Below are positions 45,682 to 54,715 of a stretch of 64,000 bases of DNA, in pieces. The stretch spans positions 187,437-251,436 of the forward strand of contig NZ_BBPP01000002.1 in NCBI RefSeq assembly GCF_000787835.1, given 5' to 3'. Within the stretch, counting starts at the first letter, position 1, and the number at the start of each line of letters is the position of its first letter. Both the position numbers and the translations under genes were made by a program. The notes beneath the pieces are model-generated. The model was not told the origin of the DNA and made no database searches. It was given only the letters and a program-made list of their open reading frames with translations. This stretch comes from Streptacidiphilus melanogenes. Its GTDB lineage: Bacteria > Actinomycetota > Actinomycetes > Streptomycetales > Streptomycetaceae.

Positions 45682-47352
45682 TCAGCCGTAGACGGCCTGG
45701 ACGTTGTCCTTGGGCTCCGGCCGGTGGTTCGCGACCGGGCCCAGGGCGAAGGCGTTCAGCAGGTTCTCCGTGACCTTGGCGACGAAGGCGGCCGTGCGGG
45801 CGTTCATGCCGTGGTCGCCGCCGTCGTCGTGACCGCCCGCCATCAGGCCCTCGACCCAGCGCATGGTGCCCGAGGCGAAGACCCCGGCGCCGCTGCGCGC
45901 GGTGTAGTAGGCGGAGTCGGAGTGGCTGTGGTCGCCGTTGCAGACCAGCGGCGAGTGGGCCAGGATCTCGATCGGCCGCGGCGTCGGCGCCCCCGGCGTG
46001 ACCCGGTCGTACTCGACGCCGACAAGGTGGTCGAAGGAGTCGCCGGCACGCACGCCCGTGCCCTCGAACAGCCAGTGGTCGGGGCTGCGCACGACGTAGG
46101 GCGCGTCGGTCGGGTAGCCCTCGTAGAGGACGCCCGTCATGGACGACTCCGGGTCGGCGGCCGGGCCGGAGCGGAAGTCTGTCGTGGTGAGCGCGCGGTC
46201 CTGCAGATAGGCGGGGTCGTCGCGGTAGTCCGTCTTGTAGCAGACCACGGTGCGGCCCGCGTCCTCCACCCGGATCCGGCGGAAGCAGGTGTTCGCGCCG
46301 AGGAAGGCGACGTTGGTGCCCGCGTCCCGGGCCTTGGTGACGGACTGTCGCTGCTGCGGCGTCCAGTACTCGTCGTGCCCGAGGGAGAGCACGGCCGTCG
46401 CGCCACCGAGTATCGACGGGTCGGTGTGCACGTCGATGCCCGTGGTGTAGGCCAGCGGCAGCCCGAGGCGTTCGGCCAGGACCACCACGGCCCGCTCGTA
46501 GGCGAGGAACTTCTCCGCGCCCTCGTCCGCGTAAGGGCGGTCGAAGGAGACCTTCAGCGCCCGGCTGCCGTAGCTGCCGTTCACACCCTGGTAGAGGCTG
46601 GTACCGCCCCACGTGTTGTACGCCTGCCAGGTCGCCGTGCCGTGCATGACCAGGACCCGCCCGTGGGCGTCCTGTGAACGCAGCACCAGCGGCACCCAGC
46701 GCTGACTGCCGTTCACGGCGTCGAGCCGCAGCAGGTAGGCGCCCTCGGGCCAGCCGCGGGTGTCCAGCGTCAGCGACGGCTTCCAGCTCGCCTTGACCGT
46801 CCGGGTGGCGGACTCGATGACGGGCGCGGCCTGCCGCTCGCCACGGATGCGCGCCGACCGCCACACCAGGCGGGCCTGCGTGCCCCCGTACCAGCCGACA
46901 CGGTAGGCGGAGACGGTGAACCCGGACGCGGTCGTCGACACACTCAGGGCGACGGGCTCTCCGGGCCGGGCCGACGCCTTGTCGGTGTAGCCCTCGATGG
47001 CCTCGGGCGCACCGAGTCTGGCGATCCGCCAGTCGGCTGCCCCGGGCTTGGCGTTCTCGGCGAGCGTGGCCGCCGACTGCACGCCTGTCGGCACCGGCCC
47101 CGCCGACAGGGTGTGCCGGTTCCCGTGCACCGAGCGGGGGGTCGCGTCGCCCGACCCGCAGCCGCTCAGGCCGGCCACCCCGACGACAGCCCCCGCGACC
47201 GCCGCCGCCCCCAGCACCCCTCGACGTGTCAGTCCGCGTTCCGTGGCGGTGGGCGTGACCGCCCCCGCGTCCGCACTCGCCTCTTCGCCGGTGTTCGCGC
47301 CCGCGCCCGCTACTGCGCCGGCTTCTTCGCCCGTCTCGGTGCCATGGTCCAC
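45682..47352 (-). CDS. Lipoprotein with N,N-dimethylformamidase beta-like domain
   Basis: 556 residues. The unusually long N-region (about 40 residues) precedes a twin-arginine-like TRRGVLG and a lipobox ending LSGC65, so it is probably a Tat-exported lipoprotein. The rest matches the DMFase large-subunit C-terminal domain family: AYRVGWYGGTQARLVW, HGTATWQAYNTWGG, LSLGHDEYWTPQQR and GANTCFRRIR. In most actinobacteria the substrate is unknown and dimethylformamidase activity should not be assumed. It is convergent with the PBP gene. Confidence 0.85.
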   Translation of the reverse strand: MDHGTETGEEAGAVAGAGANTGEEASADAGAVTPTATERGLTRRGVLGAAAVAGAVVGVAGLSGCGSGDATPRSVHGNRHTLSAGPVPTGVQSAATLAENAKPGAADWRIARLGAPEAIEGYTDKASARPGEPVALSVSTTASGFTVSAYRVGWYGGTQARLVWRSARIRGERQAAPVIESATRTVKASWKPSLTLDTRGWPEGAYLLRLDAVNGSQRWVPLVLRSQDAHGRVLVMHGTATWQAYNTWGGTSLYQGVNGSYGSRALKVSFDRPYADEGAEKFLAYERAVVVLAERLGLPLAYTTGIDVHTDPSILGGATAVLSLGHDEYWTPQQRQSVTKARDAGTNVAFLGANTCFRRIRVEDAGRTVVCYKTDYRDDPAYLQDRALTTTDFRSGPAADPESSMTGVLYEGYPTDAPYVVRSPDHWLFEGTGVRAGDSFDHLVGVEYDRVTPGAPTPRPIEILAHSPLVCNGDHSHSDSAYYTARSGAGVFASGTMRWVEGLMAGGHDDGGDHGMNARTAAFVAKVTENLLNAFALGPVANHRPEPKDNVQAVYG

Positions 47353-47525
47353 CCGCCCCGCCCTCCTCTCAGCCCATGCTCAGCCTCGGGTCGTCATCGA
47401 ACGACACTACGCGCACGGGACGACACGGCCACTCGGGAGCGTCGAGGCGGCCACCCACGGCCGGAAGCCTCATCAGGCGAGGTGCGCAGACGGCGCGATG
47501 GTGCCGTGGCGGCCCGGTACTTCGG

Positions 47526-49088
47526 CTACGACCGAGCCGCGGCACTGGCCGCGTGACCGGCCTGGTCCGCGCGGTCGGCGCGTGCGGGTCGGTCACCGTG
47601 GGCGGCGCGGTCGGCATGGGCAGCCCGGTCGGTGCGCGTGGCGGCAGGACGCAGCAGGCGGTCGGAGTGGACCGGCCCCGCGTGCACCACATCCCGACTG
47701 TGAACCGAGTCGTCGGGCTCGGCCATGCCGTGAATCCCGGCTGGACTGTGAACAGCCAGCCGCGATGCCTCGCTGTGAACCGTGGCGGCATCGCCCGCGG
47801 GATCCTCACTGCTCGCCACCAGAACCGGCGGGACGGCAGGACGCCGGGTCCGCAGGGCCAGGCGCGGCCACAGCACGAGCAAGACCGGCAACTGGAGATA
47901 GCCGAACCGCCCCGCCGGGGCCAACAGGAAGGCGAGGGCGACACCCAGCGCCAGCCGGTCGCACGCCACACGCGCGTCGCGTGGCGGCCGGGCCACCAGC
48001 CAGAGGCAGACGGCCAGACCACTCAGCGCGAACAGGACCAGGGAGGCAGTCCTCCCGTCCGGGCCCATCTGGGCCAGGATGTGGCCCGGGAGCGGGCTGC
48101 CCGCAGGCGTCCGCACCTTCGACAGACCCAGCGGGAAACGGACCACCTGCTCCAGCATGGCCTGCGGGAAGGCCAGGGCGAAGGGCAGCACCAGCACGCC
48201 TCCCACCAGCCCAGTCCACAGCAGCCCGCGCAACGCCGACCGGCGTCCGCCCACCTGCAGGAGCAGCAGCAGTGCGACGGGCACGGCCGGCCACGCCGTC
48301 CACTTGAGCGCGCAGACGAGACCCAGCACCACCCCGGCGCGCGCCGCGTTCCCGCGTCCGGCCAGGGCCAGCGCCAGGATGCAGCCGCCGATCATCGGCA
48401 GGTCCACCCCGCTCACCGCCGCGGGCAGCGCGACCAGCGGTGACGCCACCACGGCCGCGAACGGCACCGCGAGCGGTCCGCCCCGCAGGATGCGCCAGGC
48501 CAGGACGAGACAGACCACGAAGGCCAGCAGGAACCAGATGCGCGCGTCACCCAGGACGGCGGGGAGCACCAGATGCGGGAAGCCGAACATGGCCATGCCC
48601 GGCAGGTACGGCGTGTAGCCCGTCCACTTGGCCGGGTGCGGCAGGTACGGGCTGCCCGTGTGCACCAGCCGGACGGCCGACTGCTGCACCACGAAGACCT
48701 CGGACTGTGCCTGACCGAGCACCAGCAGCAGCACGAGTGGGACCACGACCCCGCCCAGCAACGCGATGCCCACCGCGACACGGATCGGCCGGGCGGCGCT
48801 CCCCGACCGCCCGCGCGGAAGCAGGGCGGCGACCAGCGCGGCCAGCAGGTAGCCGGAGCCCGCCGACCAACCCCAGGCGCGCTGCGAAGCGAGGTTCGAG
48901 ATCAGGGGGAACGCGAAGGCCCACCCGGCGCAGACTAGTGCCCCCAGCACCCACGGCGCACGGCCGTACGCCCCCGCCGCGCCGCCTCCCCGCAGCCCTG
49001 CACCGAGCTGCTGCACACGCTGACGCGGCAGCGGCAGACGCGCGGCGGCTCGCCGTGTCTCCCCCGAACGGGCATGAGTCGTCGTCAC
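47526..49088 (-). CDS. GT-C type integral membrane glycosyltransferase-like protein (DUF2029/GT87)
   Basis: 520 residues with about ten membrane segments. The LVHTGSPYLPHPAKWTGYTPYLPG loop and following ALKWTAWP segment fit polyprenyl-phosphate-dependent GT-C (DUF2029/GT87) proteins. The last 110 residues are a cytosolic or outer tail rich in His, Asp, Arg and Ala, with repeated VHS and DRAAH units. It may add sugars to envelope lipids or proteins, in keeping with pmt and PBP nearby. The acceptor is unknown. It starts 173 bases before the lipoprotein gene, same strand. Confidence 0.8.
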   Translation of the reverse strand: MTTTHARSGETRRAAARLPLPRQRVQQLGAGLRGGGAAGAYGRAPWVLGALVCAGWAFAFPLISNLASQRAWGWSAGSGYLLAALVAALLPRGRSGSAARPIRVAVGIALLGGVVVPLVLLLVLGQAQSEVFVVQQSAVRLVHTGSPYLPHPAKWTGYTPYLPGMAMFGFPHLVLPAVLGDARIWFLLAFVVCLVLAWRILRGGPLAVPFAAVVASPLVALPAAVSGVDLPMIGGCILALALAGRGNAARAGVVLGLVCALKWTAWPAVPVALLLLLQVGGRRSALRGLLWTGLVGGVLVLPFALAFPQAMLEQVVRFPLGLSKVRTPAGSPLPGHILAQMGPDGRTASLVLFALSGLAVCLWLVARPPRDARVACDRLALGVALAFLLAPAGRFGYLQLPVLLVLWPRLALRTRRPAVPPVLVASSEDPAGDAATVHSEASRLAVHSPAGIHGMAEPDDSVHSRDVVHAGPVHSDRLLRPAATRTDRAAHADRAAHGDRPARADRADQAGHAASAAARS

Positions 49089-49263
49089 GGTGCCACATTA
49101 GGAAGCCCCGGCCCGGCCTGTCGTCACACCACAGGGTTGTTCACCCATCCTTCCCGGGTAGGGGGCACACGCATGCGCGGGCACGCTGGGTGACGACGTG
49201 TCCAGCCTGCGCAAAACCGCCATCCGGACGCCACCCGAACGGCGGTTCACAGCCTCCCGCGCG

Positions 49264-50067
49264 TCACTCCCCGCCCGCGAGGCCGTGTTCGTAGGCGAAC
49301 ACGACCGCCTGGGTGCGGTCGCGCAGTTCCAGCTTGGCGAGGATGCGCCCGACGTGGGTCTTGATGGTCTGCTCCGACAGCACCAGCTCGTCGGCGATCT
49401 CCGAGTTGGACAGCCCGCGGGCCACCTGCCGCAGCACGTCCAGCTCGCGGGCGGTCAGGCTCGCCACGGCCTCGGGCCGCAGGTTCCCGGCGCGCCGGCG
49501 GCGCGCCACGTCCGCGATGAGACGGCGCGTCACCGACGGCGCGAGCAGCGCCTGACCGGCCGCGATGACACGGACGGCGTTGATGAGGTCGCGCGCCGGG
49601 GCGTCCTTGAGCAGAAATCCGCTGGCCCCTCGTGCCAGCGCCTCGTACACGTACTCGTCGAGGTCGAAGGTGGTCAGGATGAGGACACGCGGCCCCTGCT
49701 CGCCGCCCGCGTCCACGATCGCGCCCGTCGCGGTGAGCCCGTCCATCCCCGGCATCCGGACGTCCATGACGACCACGTCGGGCGAGAGCTCCCGGGCCAG
49801 ATGGACGGCCTTGATCCCGTCGCCGGCCTCGCCGACCAGCTCGATGTCGGGCGCGCTGGACAGCAGCGCGCCGAGCCCGTCCCGGACCATCTCCTGGTCG
49901 TCGACCAGCAGCACCCGAATCGTCTCCTGTGCATCCCGCGCGTCCCGCTGCCCGCTCTGACGCTGGTCCGCGTGTACGTCCGCGTACACACCCGGGTGCA
50001 CCTCGGGCACGGTCTCCGTGATGCCCTCGGGCTGTGCCGTGTCCGCGGGCTCCGCCGCCTGTGTCAC
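49264..50067 (-). CDS. NarL-type response regulator
   Basis: 267 residues, with a 45-residue polar N-terminal leader that may not all be translated. Receiver: [15 protein letters not shown], phospho-Asp in [13 protein letters not shown], Thr in LILTTFD, Lys in FLLKDAPA. Lux[25 protein letters not shown] and [19 protein letters not shown]. It overlaps the kinase stop by 4 bases and forms a cognate pair with it. Target unknown; the GH18 gene lies just upstream of the kinase on the opposite strand. Confidence 0.94.
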   Translation of the reverse strand: MTQAAEPADTAQPEGITETVPEVHPGVYADVHADQRQSGQRDARDAQETIRVLLVDDQEMVRDGLGALLSSAPDIELVGEAGDGIKAVHLARELSPDVVVMDVRMPGMDGLTATGAIVDAGGEQGPRVLILTTFDLDEYVYEALARGASGFLLKDAPARDLINAVRVIAAGQALLAPSVTRRLIADVARRRRAGNLRPEAVASLTARELDVLRQVARGLSNSEIADELVLSEQTIKTHVGRILAKLELRDRTQAVVFAYEHGLAGGE

Positions 50068-51641
50068 CGTTCCCCCTGTCCGTTCGGCCGTTCACCGGCG
50101 CGCCCGTCCCGCTGTCCGTTCACGTGCCTGTCGCCCATCTCCACGTCGAGGTGGCCACCCAGCGCATCGAGGCCGCCACCGCCGGGGTGTCCGGCTCCGG
50201 TGAGGTCGACACCGGCCGGTCCGCCGATTCCGTTCCTGCTGTTTCCGTCCGAGCTGGTGCTCGTGGTGCCGGTGTCCTCGTCACCGAGGCCGTTGGCGGT
50301 GAGGTCCTTGATGGTGATGCCGTTCGTGCTCGATTCTCCACGGCCCTCGCGGGTCCGCACACGCGGGCCGTCCATCGGCAGCCACGCCGTCACCGCGAAA
50401 CCGCCGCTGCGGCGGTGGCCGGCGCGCAGCGTCCCGCCGAGCAGGGCGGCGCGCTCGCGCATGCCCGTCAGCCCGTGACCGCCGTTGCCGCCGGGCGGCA
50501 ACGGCGCGCGACTGCCGCCGGGGCCGCCGTCGTCGATCACCTCGATCCGCACGCCGCCCGCGGAACGCTCCACCTCGATGGCCACATGCGCGCCCGGCGC
50601 GTGCCGGCCGGCGTTGCTCAGGGCCTCCTGGACGATCCGGTACACGGACACGTCCACGACCGACGGAACCCGGTCGGGGCCGCCGGTCAGCGTCAGGTCG
50701 ACCTGCATCCCGGCCCCGCGGGCAGCTCGGACCATGTCCGGGATTCCGTCGATGCCGGGCTGGGGCGCGCGCTCCGCTCCCTCGTCCTCCTCGCGCAGCA
50801 GACCGATGACCCGCCGCATCTCCGTCAGCGCGGTGGTCGACGCCTCCCGGATCGCCGTGAACGTGCGCCGGGTCTGCTCGGGCAGGCCCGGCTCCTTGTA
50901 GGGGGCGGCCTCCGCCTGGATGGCGATCATCGACATGTGGTGCGCGACGACGTCGTGCAGCTCCCGGGCGATCCGGCTGCGCTCCTCCAGCACAGCCTGC
51001 CGGGCCAGCCCCGCGCGGCGCTGCTGTTCGGCCTGCTCCAGATGCCGTTCGGCCTCGAGCCGCGAGTGGATCGACTCCCCCAGCACCAGCACCAGCGTCA
51101 CCGCGACGACCGCGACACCCAGCACCACCGGCGGCAGGTCGACCAGCAGCAGGGCGGGCAGCAGCACGGCCCCGGCCGTGAGCAGGTCGACTCCGATGGC
51201 GATGTCACGGCCGTAGCGCTGGGCGGTGACGAACACCAGGACCACGAACGCGATACAGGAGCTGACCGGCCACGGCCAGAACGGCGTCGGCGCGTGCCCC
51301 ACCTCGGCGAAGGTCGCCAGCGTCAGCCCGAGCGTGCTCAGGCGCCAGGCGGCCAGCGGCCGCGAGACCACCAGCAGCAGCGGCAGCGCCTGCAGTGCGG
51401 CCAGCGCCCAGGCCAGGCTGCTGGGCACGAGCTGCACCAGCTGCTGGTCCGCGCTGGCCGCGAGCACGAGCACGACGACGAGACCGGTCACACCCAGCGC
51501 GAGCCGCGTCGTCCGCCCGAGCTGCGGCGCGAACGGCACATGCCGGTCCGGCGCCGCCCAGGCGGCATCCCAGAGCAGCCGCGCGACGCGGCGACCCCGC
51601 CCCCACGCGCGGCTCACAGCGTTCCGCAGTGCGCTCCCCAT
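50064..51641 (-). CDS. NarL-type sensor histidine kinase
   Basis: 525 residues from ATG 51641 (MGSALRNAV). About six membrane segments (residues 45-195), then HisKA_3 [20 protein letters not shown] with the phospho-His, HATPase with [15 protein letters not shown] and [17 protein letters not shown] disordered Gly/Asp/Asn tail of 110 residues follows the catalytic domain, which is unusual. Its stop overlaps the response-regulator start (ATGA). No ribosome site before the start; TACGCT 9 bases upstream may be a -10. Confidence 0.93.
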   Translation of the reverse strand: MGSALRNAVSRAWGRGRRVARLLWDAAWAAPDRHVPFAPQLGRTTRLALGVTGLVVVLVLAASADQQLVQLVPSSLAWALAALQALPLLLVVSRPLAAWRLSTLGLTLATFAEVGHAPTPFWPWPVSSCIAFVVLVFVTAQRYGRDIAIGVDLLTAGAVLLPALLLVDLPPVVLGVAVVAVTLVLVLGESIHSRLEAERHLEQAEQQRRAGLARQAVLEERSRIARELHDVVAHHMSMIAIQAEAAPYKEPGLPEQTRRTFTAIREASTTALTEMRRVIGLLREEDEGAERAPQPGIDGIPDMVRAARGAGMQVDLTLTGGPDRVPSVVDVSVYRIVQEALSNAGRHAPGAHVAIEVERSAGGVRIEVIDDGGPGGSRAPLPPGGNGGHGLTGMRERAALLGGTLRAGHRRSGGFAVTAWLPMDGPRVRTREGRGESSTNGITIKDLTANGLGDEDTGTTSTSSDGNSRNGIGGPAGVDLTGAGHPGGGGLDALGGHLDVEMGDRHVNGQRDGRAGERPNGQGER

Positions 51642-51784
51642 GACGGGGCCAGCGTAATCCGCTCCCAGGTCGCGGACACCCGGGGCGCAGCCTGAGATCG
51701 CCTCCGGCCCGGTTTTCCTTCGGTCGGTGCATCCGTTCACCCACGCGGCCGCTGTCCGAGCCACGGAGGCCGCCGGGCCCCGGC

Positions 51785-51848
51785 GCCGGAGGGCCGGAGG
51801 GCCGGAGGGCCGGAGGGCCGGAGGGCCGGAGGGCCGGAGGGCCGGAGG
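51785..51848. repeat. 8-bp tandem repeat array
   Basis: Eight perfect copies of GCCGGAGG, head to tail, 64 bases. It lies 340 bases upstream of the chitinase start and 144 upstream of the kinase start. Likely length-variable. Confidence 0.95.
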
Positions 51849-52033
51849 ATCGCCGGCCCGCAGGGTCTACCGATCGCCCGGGCCGTCCGGTGGTCCGTTC
51901 GCCCGACCACCGGCCGACCGGCTCGTCGGTTCGTCGGTTCGTGCGTATGCCGCCTGCGCCCACGCTCGTACCTCCGGGCACGCCTGGCCCGGGCGCCGCC
52001 CGGAGGCCCTGTCGTTCGGAGGCCGTAGAGCCA

Positions 52034-52061
52034 TTGACCCCTCGCCAGAGAGGCCTATACC
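52034..52061 (+). promoter_or_regulatory. Chitinase promoter
   Basis: TTGACC (52034-52039), 16-base spacer, TATACC (52056-52061). A good vegetative-type promoter; expected start near 52068. Confidence 0.6.
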
Positions 52062-52070
52062 TTCCCTCTC

Positions 52071-52086
52071 ATTGGTCTATGCCAAT
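52071..52086 (+). promoter_or_regulatory. Probable DasR-responsive element (dre)
   Basis: ATTGGTCTATGCCAAT: inverted ATTGG/CCAAT arms around the TGGTCTA core, close to the dre consensus for the GlcNAc-responsive GntR regulator DasR. It lies just after the expected transcription start, suiting repression. Confidence 0.65.
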
Positions 52087-52188
52087 GCTCCGATCTTCGT
52101 CTCGTCCGCTCTGTCTCGCTCCTCCCGCGCACCGCCCTTCCCGCGCTGCGCCCCCTTCTGCTTCGAGGCATCCCGTCGAGGAGAGTCC

Positions 52189-53538
52189 ATGCCAGCGAAC
52201 CGTCGTGCCGCCGTTCGTTCCGCGGCCGTCCGTCGTGCTGCCGTCGCCGCGGCGACCGCCGCCTGCGCCGCCGCGCTGATCGGCACCACGCCCGCCCACG
52301 CCGCCTCCCCCGCGTTCGGCGGTGGCGACGACCAGGGTCACTCCCAGAAGCAGCTCATCGGCTACTTCACCCAGTGGGGCATCTACTCCGGCTCGTTCGA
52401 GAAGAACCTGATCAGCAGTGGGGAGATCAGCCACATCACCGAGCTCGACTACGCGTTCAGCGACATCTCCACCGACGGCCTCTGCTCGAGCGGCGACAGC
52501 TGGGCCGACTACCAACGCCCCTTCGCCGCCTCCGAGTCCGTGAACGGGCAGGCGGATGCTCCGGGACAGGCGCTGCTGGGCAACTTCAACCAGCTGCGCG
52601 AGCTCAAGGCGCGCTACCCGCACCTGAAGATCGTGATGTCCATCGGCGGCTGGTCCTGGTCCGGCCAGTTCTCGCAGCTCGCCGCCAGCGCGGCGTCCCG
52701 GCAGAAGTTCGTCGCCTCCTGCGTCGACCAGTACCTGAAGGGCGACATCCCCGGCCTCCCGGCGGGAACCGCCGCGGGCATCTTCGACGGCTTCGCCGTC
52801 GACTGGGAGTACCCGGGCCTGCCCGGCAACGGCAACCCCTACGGCCCGCAGGACACGCCGAACTTCACCGCGCTCATGCAGGAGTTCCGCCACCAGCTCG
52901 ACGCTGCCGGACGCGCGAGCGGCGAGCGCTACCTGCTGACCGCCAACACCTCCGCGAACCCCACCGCCGCCGCCAAGCTGCAACTGCCGCAGCTCGCCAA
53001 GGTCGTGGACTGGTTCAACGTCATGACCTTCGACTACCACGGCAGCTGGGAGGCGGCCGGCCCCACCGACTTCGCCTCCGCGCTCCACCAGGACCCGCGC
53101 GACCCGAATCCGACGGACAACCAGTTCAGCATCGATCAGGCTGTGCGCTACTACGAGCAGCACGGCGTGCAGCCCGACAAGATCGGTCTCGCCATCCCCT
53201 ACTACGCCCACACCTGGACGGGCGTCGCGCCCGGCCCGCGTGGCGACGGGCTCTTCCAGCCCGCCACCGCGGGCGGCGGCACGCCCAACTACAACCAGGT
53301 CGTCACCGCCCCGGGGCAGACCTACTGGGATCCGATCGCCAAAGAGCCCTACAAGTACGACCAGGCCAGCGGCACCTTCTACACCTACGACAACCCGCTC
53401 TCCCTCTGGTACAAGGGCCAGTACATCCGGGAGCAGGGGCTGCGCGGCACCTTCGTCTGGTCGATGGACGGCGACACCGCCGATGGCAGCCTGACCGCCG
53501 CACTCGGCGCCGCGCTGGGCACCGGCCAGAACCACTGA
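52189..53538 (+). CDS. Secreted GH18 chitinase with altered catalytic motif
   Basis: 449 residues from ATG 52189, with GAGGAG upstream. A Tat/Sec-like signal ends ATPAHAA (about residue 39). GH18 barrel: KQLIGYFTQWGIYSG, VMSIGGWSWSG, DGFAVDWEYPGLPG (D200 to E207), NVMTFDYHGSWE, and a terminal GTFVWSMDGD. The catalytic motif normally reads DGxDxDxE; here the middle Asp position is Ala203 (GCC), while D205 and acid E207 remain. No chitin-binding module. A promoter and dre-like site precede it. Confidence 0.93.
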   Translation: MPANRRAAVRSAAVRRAAVAAATAACAAALIGTTPAHAASPAFGGGDDQGHSQKQLIGYFTQWGIYSGSFEKNLISSGEISHITELDYAFSDISTDGLCSSGDSWADYQRPFAASESVNGQADAPGQALLGNFNQLRELKARYPHLKIVMSIGGWSWSGQFSQLAASAASRQKFVASCVDQYLKGDIPGLPAGTAAGIFDGFAVDWEYPGLPGNGNPYGPQDTPNFTALMQEFRHQLDAAGRASGERYLLTANTSANPTAAAKLQLPQLAKVVDWFNVMTFDYHGSWEAAGPTDFASALHQDPRDPNPTDNQFSIDQAVRYYEQHGVQPDKIGLAIPYYAHTWTGVAPGPRGDGLFQPATAGGGTPNYNQVVTAPGQTYWDPIAKEPYKYDQASGTFYTYDNPLSLWYKGQYIREQGLRGTFVWSMDGDTADGSLTAALGAALGTGQNH

Positions 53539-53692
53539 CGTTTCGGAGTCCTCGTCACGTCGCTGACCCCGCACGGTGCTTGCGCCTTCGCCTCGCGCTG
53601 TCGCCGCCCAGGCCACGGACAACCCCGGGCCTGGGTGGCGCACCTGCGGGCGTCATCCGGCGCGGCACGGCGGCTGCGGCGCCGGAGCCGGC

Positions 53693-54595
53693 TTACTCCC
53701 CGAGTGCGTGGGCGACTTCCGACCGGGTCGGCAGGGAGGGCTGAGCCCCTGCGAGCGTCGTACTGAGCGCTGCGGCGACATTCGCCCGGCGGACACCCTC
53801 GTGGAGTCCGTGACCGTCGACCAGGCTGCAGGCCAGCGCACCGCAGAAGGCGTCGCCCGCCGCGGTGGTGTCGAGCGGGGTGACCGGGTGGGGCGGAACG
53901 AAGGCAACCGCCCCGTCCTCGCAGAGCAGCGCGCCCTCCGCGCCCAGGGTGACCACGACAGCGCCGGGGCCGCGCAGTTGCCGGGCCGCGTCGGCGACGG
54001 CGTGCAGGTCCGGGAGGCTGTGCCCGACCAGGCTCGCCAACTCCTCGCGGTTCGGCACCAGGATGTCGACCATGTGCAGGAGATCGAGGGTCAACTCGCG
54101 GGCCGGGGCGGGGTTCAGCAGGACCGTTCCGCCCGCCAGCCGGGCCGCTGCGGCGACGGTCTCGGGCGGGACCTCATGCTGGAGGAGAGTGACGGTCGCA
54201 TCGCGGAGCAGTGCTCCCTCGGAGGCGCAGTGCTCCGGGGAGAGAGCGGTGTTCGCACCCGGACTCACGATGATCGAGTTCTCACCGGTCGTGTGATCCA
54301 CGGCGATGAACGCCCGACCCGTCGGAAGCCCGTCGACCGGCAGGACCCGAGTGGTGTCCACGCCCTCCAGATCCAGCACACGCCGCAGCCGGGCACCCGC
54401 GTCGTCGGCCCCGACGCGCCCCAGCATCGCCACCGAGGCGCCCAGCCGCGCCGCGGCCACCGCCTGGTTCGCACCCTTGCCGCCCGGATGCTCGGCGAGA
54501 TCGCCGCCCAGCACGGTCTCCCCCGGTCGCGGATGCCTGGGCACCGGCACGACCAGGTCAAGGTTGATGCTTCCGACGACAGCGATCTTCGGCAT
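53693..54595 (-). CDS. rbsK: Ribokinase
   Basis: 300 residues. PfkB-family sugar kinase. Motifs: VGSINLDLVVPVPRHPRPGET, GGKGANQAVAAARLGA, GTVLLNPAPARE, and DTTAAGDAFCGALA with the catalytic Asp. No rbs transporter genes are adjacent, so it may serve nucleoside-derived ribose. It lies 120 bases downstream of the PBP gene on the same strand and is convergent with the chitinase. Confidence 0.95.
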   Translation of the reverse strand: MPKIAVVGSINLDLVVPVPRHPRPGETVLGGDLAEHPGGKGANQAVAAARLGASVAMLGRVGADDAGARLRRVLDLEGVDTTRVLPVDGLPTGRAFIAVDHTTGENSIIVSPGANTALSPEHCASEGALLRDATVTLLQHEVPPETVAAAARLAGGTVLLNPAPARELTLDLLHMVDILVPNREELASLVGHSLPDLHAVADAARQLRGPGAVVVTLGAEGALLCEDGAVAFVPPHPVTPLDTTAAGDAFCGALACSLVDGHGLHEGVRRANVAAALSTTLAGAQPSLPTRSEVAHALGE

Positions 54596-54715
54596 GCAGC
54601 CACCCTAGGCCCTGGGCGCCCCGCCCGACCCGTCCGCCGCCGAGTCTTCTGACCGTGGCCAGCCATATCCGGGTCCGGGCCGCCATATCCCGGTTCCGGG
54701 CCGCCATGCGTGGGC

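Larger units (their letters stand above)
51642..52188. other. Divergent kinase/chitinase intergenic region
   Basis: 547 bases holding an 8-bp tandem repeat array, a chitinase promoter and a DasR-like site (listed separately). The rest shows no gene. Confidence 0.6.
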
